Positions 60,801-64,000 of a DNA stretch of 64,000 nt are shown here, piece by piece. Position 1 is the stretch's first letter, and every line of letters begins with the position of its first letter. The stretch comes from Erigeron canadensis (taxonomy: Eukaryota; Streptophyta; Magnoliopsida; Asterales; Asteraceae), in contig NC_057761.1 in NCBI RefSeq assembly GCF_010389155.1, forward strand, positions 7,318,501-7,382,500, in the 5' to 3' direction. The position numbers were made by a program, and so were the translations under genes. The notes below the pieces were generated by a model that was given only the letters and a program-made list of their open reading frames with translations, searched no databases and was not told the DNA's origin.

Positions 60801-61501
60801 CGATGTTGGAATGCCACCACAGTCAGTGTGAGGCAATCAGTGCCGCTAAGCGTATTGATGCCATTGCATCTCACAAAGATTCCAGTGATGCAAGTCTGGA
60901 AACCACACTGCAACTTGAGCACGAACTGCTTAACTGGGCTATACGTTTTTCTTGTTGGTTTGGAGCTCAAAAGGGCTTTGTGAGAGCATTAAATGAGTGG
61001 CTTCTGAAGTGTCTTATGTATGAGCCTGAAGAAACTGTTGATGGACCGGTCCCGTTCTCTCCCGGGCGAATAGGTGCACCACCTATATTCATAGTCTGTA
61101 ACCAATGGGCACAAGCCATGCAAAGAATATCTGACAAGGAAGTGGTGGACTCAATGCGAGATTTTGCCACGACAATTCTTCATCTATGGGAACGTGATAA
61201 GGTAGAAATGAGACAACGGATGGTGGTTGATAAAAACATGGGAGTAAATTTGGATAAAGAAGAACAGAAGATCCATAAAGAGCTGCAAATATTGGATAAA
61301 GTGATTGTGGTGGCATCAGGAGATGACAAGGGGATGTCACTAGGGCATGCTGCAGTTTTTCAGAGTGAAACTAGTAAAAATGGTAGTCTGCAGACAAGTC
61401 TACAACGCGTTTTTGAGTCCATGGAACGGTTTACTGCTACGTCACTGAAAGCTTACGAGGAACTGTTGCAACGGATACAAGAAGATAAGCTTGCTCAATA
61501 G
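57829..61501 (+). CDS. N-myristoylated DUF630/DUF632 protein
   Basis: Plant-specific family that includes NRG2 (nitrate signalling) and APSR1 (phosphate-starvation root growth); the exact role of this member is unknown. Exons 57829-59077, 59281-59444, 59930-60153, 60781-61501; 2358 nt, 785 aa, phases consistent. It starts MGCVGSK, a classic N-myristoylation signal plus palmitoylatable Cys3, so plasma-membrane or nuclear shuttling is likely. DUF630 spans about residues 1-60 (SEAIDLCRKRCKYLDEAI, RYILSEAHSAYFLSLKSVGN). A low-complexity middle is rich in Ser, Asp, His and Asn, with a proline run at about 236-243, then the family motif WGYLNPFESYESF (from W249) in place of the usual WDFFNPF. DUF632 begins at about residue 418 (SKNLSSTLHKLYLWEKKLFDEV, coiled-coil EEKMRLLHVEKKRRLSRLDE) and runs to about 700. 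C-terminus LLQRIQEDKLAQ. Length fits the family (about 650-850). Confidence 0.95.
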
Positions 61502-62465
61502 CCAGAAATAGTTTCTCATGGCTGTGGACATCTTGGTTCAATGAAAATTGAAGTCAAGGAATGGAAACCGGAACCACCTTTATTAGATTCCAGGTTTGTA
61601 TCTTGTGACTCTGAAAACAAATTGATTGGTATTTAGTTGTAAAGCGATGACAGGGTTCCACCAAGAGGACACGAGACGAGAGACTCATTGGTCGATCAGA
61701 TTAGAAGCAAAATTAGCCATGGGTGCAGCAACAGTTTTGTAAGTGTATGTGGTTAGCATAGAAGAACAGTAATATAGTGAGGAGTGAGGTTCGGGAGAAA
61801 AGTCTCTTTATGGTAGAATACGTAGAAAAAGTATGAAAGGTACTCGTATCCCTTTTGCGGCTTTTTTACACAATAATACACCCTTTTTAAGGGTAAAAAG
61901 ACGCTCCGGGCATGTTTTAACATCAGAATTCGTCATACAGTTTCTAACATAACGAGACTTTTCTTATTATCCTTCCACATTAGAGATGATATGAAAGATT
62001 GATGTGTTTTAGACTTTTGGTAGAGTAGAACTATTAGTCATTAGAGCATTTGATGTTAGAAGCTAAATGATATTCCTTTGTATATGTTTTACTAATGAAG
62101 TTTTGATGAAATCTGCTCTAAATGATGAGTTGCGATAAACATGTTTCATCAATGGTCATCACAAGGGTTCGAACTTCAAACTTCAAGTGTAATAGAAGAA
62201 TTCAGATTAAGAAAACAAACATTAACCTGGGAGTGCATGCTCGTAATTAAATACTCTTGAGTCTAAACAAAGCCCAAAATTTCTAAACGTTCATTCGATT
62301 GACGCCCTTTGTGGCCCTTGCTTTTTTCTTTCTACTTCATTTCTTCATAAATAATCTTTCATTGAACCCACTCTTGCCATATTTCATCTTATACATTTAT
62401 AATTCAATAAATCACATATCAAGCATAATAAATTTGTAAAATATCACAATTCAAGTATAAAAATA
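61502..62465. other. 3' UTR of the DUF630/DUF632 gene and spacer
   Basis: The first few hundred bases are the likely 3' UTR. No further gene until the MULE remnant. A B-box-like GGGTTCGAACTTC at about 62165 may be a SINE trace, too little to call. Confidence 0.45.
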
Positions 62466-63265
62466 ATGATACCGCATAAAATAAATACGTATAAAATAGG
62501 TTATATCAATTGTTATACACAAATTATTCGTATAAAGAAAAATGATTGTTTTGATACAAAGGAAGATTTGAAGATCGTTTTGTATACGAAGTGTGTGGAA
62601 GATGGCTATCAGCTAGTTATTGACAGGTCGACCAAAGATCGTTTTGAAACAAATTGTAGACATGATAAGAACTGTACGTGGCGTATGATTGCAAAAAAGA
62701 TAAAGAATTGTGAAATGTTTCAAGTAAGACTTTCATTGATCAACATACTTGTTCAAGAACACAATTTTATCCCCACCAGGCAAACAAAAAGGTGTTGGAT
62801 GTATTTTTGGCTGAGTTGATGTTTGTGAAAGAAAGAGTATATAGGGGTCATGAGATTATGATCGACATGAATTGCCAGTTCAAGATTAATATCTCATTTC
62901 TTCAAGCCTGAAGAGCCAAGTGTTATGCATTGGAATTGTTGAGGGGGTCACCAGAAGATTCGTTTGCCCAATTGTCAGCCTATTGTCACAATTTCAAGCT
63001 AAAAAAACCCAGGTTTGGTAACTCATATCAAAACAAATAGATATGGACGTTTTGAGTTGTTGTTTATCGACATTGGTGCAACGGTTAGTAAACCAACATA
63101 ATTTTTCAAACTATTTTTTTACTTTAACTATATTTTACATCTAAATGATTTATTCTTTGTAGATACGTTCGTTTGTTTCTTTCTTGCGGCCAGTTATTAT
63201 AGTTGACAGGACACATCTAAAAGATCGATATCTTGAAACAAACTTATTAGCAGTAGGTGATGTGT
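62466..63265 (+). pseudogene. MULE (Mutator-like) transposase remnant
   Basis: The N-terminal DNA-binding part is readable at 62560-62790: VLYTKCVEDGYQLVIDRSTK, RFETNCRHDKNCTWRMIAKK and QEHNFIPTRQTKRC, which fit the MuDR N-terminal domain with its conserved Cys/His residues. After a stop and frame changes, a fragment of the catalytic domain appears at about 63165-63262: PVIIVDRTHLKDRYLETNLL followed by AVGDV, covering the first catalytic aspartate (the D of VDRTHLK) but nothing beyond it. The rest of the transposase and the zinc knuckle are missing. No TIRs were matched. It is dead, and it is the only transposase-like coding relic in the window; whether it was related to the MULE-like elements at 12.9 or 42.9 kb is unknown. 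Confidence 0.8.
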
Positions 63266-63867
63266 TATGTTTCTAAATGAGAAAAACAAAAACGATTTTT
63301 AATTGAAAATTTTTTTTAAACGACAAATTTGGACCACTGACGGACCACTGAATCGTACCATCAGGGTACCACTCGATCATATCTTCACTAGGCAATAATA
63401 TGCTAATACACCAATTCAGGAGGAAACTCAATAAATATGAGAAAACCCCCTATGTGGGTTTTGAACCCTATAAAACGTTGTACAAGTAATTACCTTAAAC
63501 TAAACACAAATTAACAGACAATGGACCCGATCGAATGTAGTATAGCTAGTGATAAGTACATGATAGTTCACAGTGACACTTGCAAAACCTAGTCTAATAA
63601 TATGTGTAATTCTAGTGGTTGTGGGTTGTCACGATTTCTTATTTAAACTACTAAAAACAATTAAGTAAAAAGGAAAGTCGCAACCGCTTGGCCTAGCGAG
63701 ACGACTAGTTTAGTCTACATACTAAAAATGAAAGGAGTAACAGTAATCTAAAACAAATACTTGTTTGGCATATCCGATCAAATATCAATGACAATTATTA
63801 TCCTATCTTATGCTAGTCTGTTGGAAAACTTATTTCATGGTTCAGATTCTCGTTAGATTCACCAAAC
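63266..63867. other. intergenic, no gene seen
   Basis: Repeat-like text (CCACTGACGGACCACTGA near 63335; GTGGGTTTTGAACCC near 63455, which on the minus strand contains a B-box-like GGTTCAAAAC) suggests another SINE-type copy in reverse orientation, but limits cannot be set. Confidence 0.35.
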
Positions 63868-64000
63868 CTAAGGGCACGTTTGGCTCACAGAATGTTTTTG
63901 GAAGGAATGAAATCTGTCAAAGGAATTAGAATTTGAAGGAATGAAATTTGACAGAATATTTTTGATTTTTTGAAATATGAAGTGACGGAAGAAATGAATC
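63868..64000. mobile_element. hAT-like MITE, cut by the window end
   Basis: Begins AAGGGCACGTTTGGCTCACA, a terminus of the GGGCACGTTTGG type seen in hAT-related plant MITEs, then GGAATGAAAT repeats. The other end lies outside the window. Confidence 0.45.

Noticed and set aside
62160..62180. SINE B box (GGGTTCGAACTTC)
   Set aside because: No A box or body recognisable around it.

Overview
This is nuclear DNA of a flowering plant, most likely a eudicot. The evidence is GT-AG introns of 100-1700 bp, AT-rich intergenic DNA, telo-box leaders, a chloroplast-targeted photosystem II assembly protein and plant-only protein families. The repeat style (TGTAACACCC-type LTRs, Helitrons, MULEs, hAT-like MITEs) would fit Asteraceae, but I cannot prove the family from this window. 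There is no bacterial operon, CRISPR array, rRNA or intact tRNA gene.

Four intact protein-coding genes can be assembled exon by exon with the reading frame kept throughout. (1) GPAT9, minus strand, 3716-8523, 12 coding exons, 371 aa: ER glycerol-3-phosphate acyltransferase, the first step of membrane lipid and oil synthesis. (2) A plant protein O-fucosyltransferase-like type II membrane protein, plus strand, 30207-33352, 10 exons, 579 aa. (3) HCF244, plus strand, 35335-39436, 8 exons, 402 aa: atypical SDR needed for psbA translation and D1 synthesis in chloroplasts. (4) An N-myristoylated DUF630/DUF632 protein, plus strand, 57829-61501, 4 exons, 785 aa. These are ordinary housekeeping or signalling genes with no sign of working as a cluster.

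Broken genes: an LRR receptor-like protein pseudogene (206-2440, minus) interrupted by a MITE, and a MULE transposase remnant (62466-63265, plus).

Transposons dominate the rest. Region 12.9-20.5 kb is a dateable stack: a 1.9-kb MULE-like element (itself carrying a palindromic MITE) has an LTR inserted exactly in its 9-bp target duplication; that LTR holds a second solo LTR, which holds a third. Another solo LTR with perfect 5-bp TSD lies at 26.2-28.3 kb. A second MULE-like element with a 9-bp TSD lies at 42.9-44.2 kb. Helitron 3' ends are at 24.4, 25.2 and 50.06 kb, several MITEs have readable TIRs, and several SINE-like tRNA-derived copies are present.

The least explained region is 52.72-57.29 kb. 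Its two ends are similar to each other in inverted orientation, and each end is followed inward by what looks like a gene leader (telo-box, CT-rich). Between them lie composite tandem arrays: about six ~160-bp units built from telomere-like AAACCCTAAACCCTAA arranged as long hairpins, and 63-64 bp units that are also self-complementary. No long convincing ORF was found inside. This is the best candidate for something undescribed, perhaps a non-autonomous TIR element or a non-coding hairpin locus.
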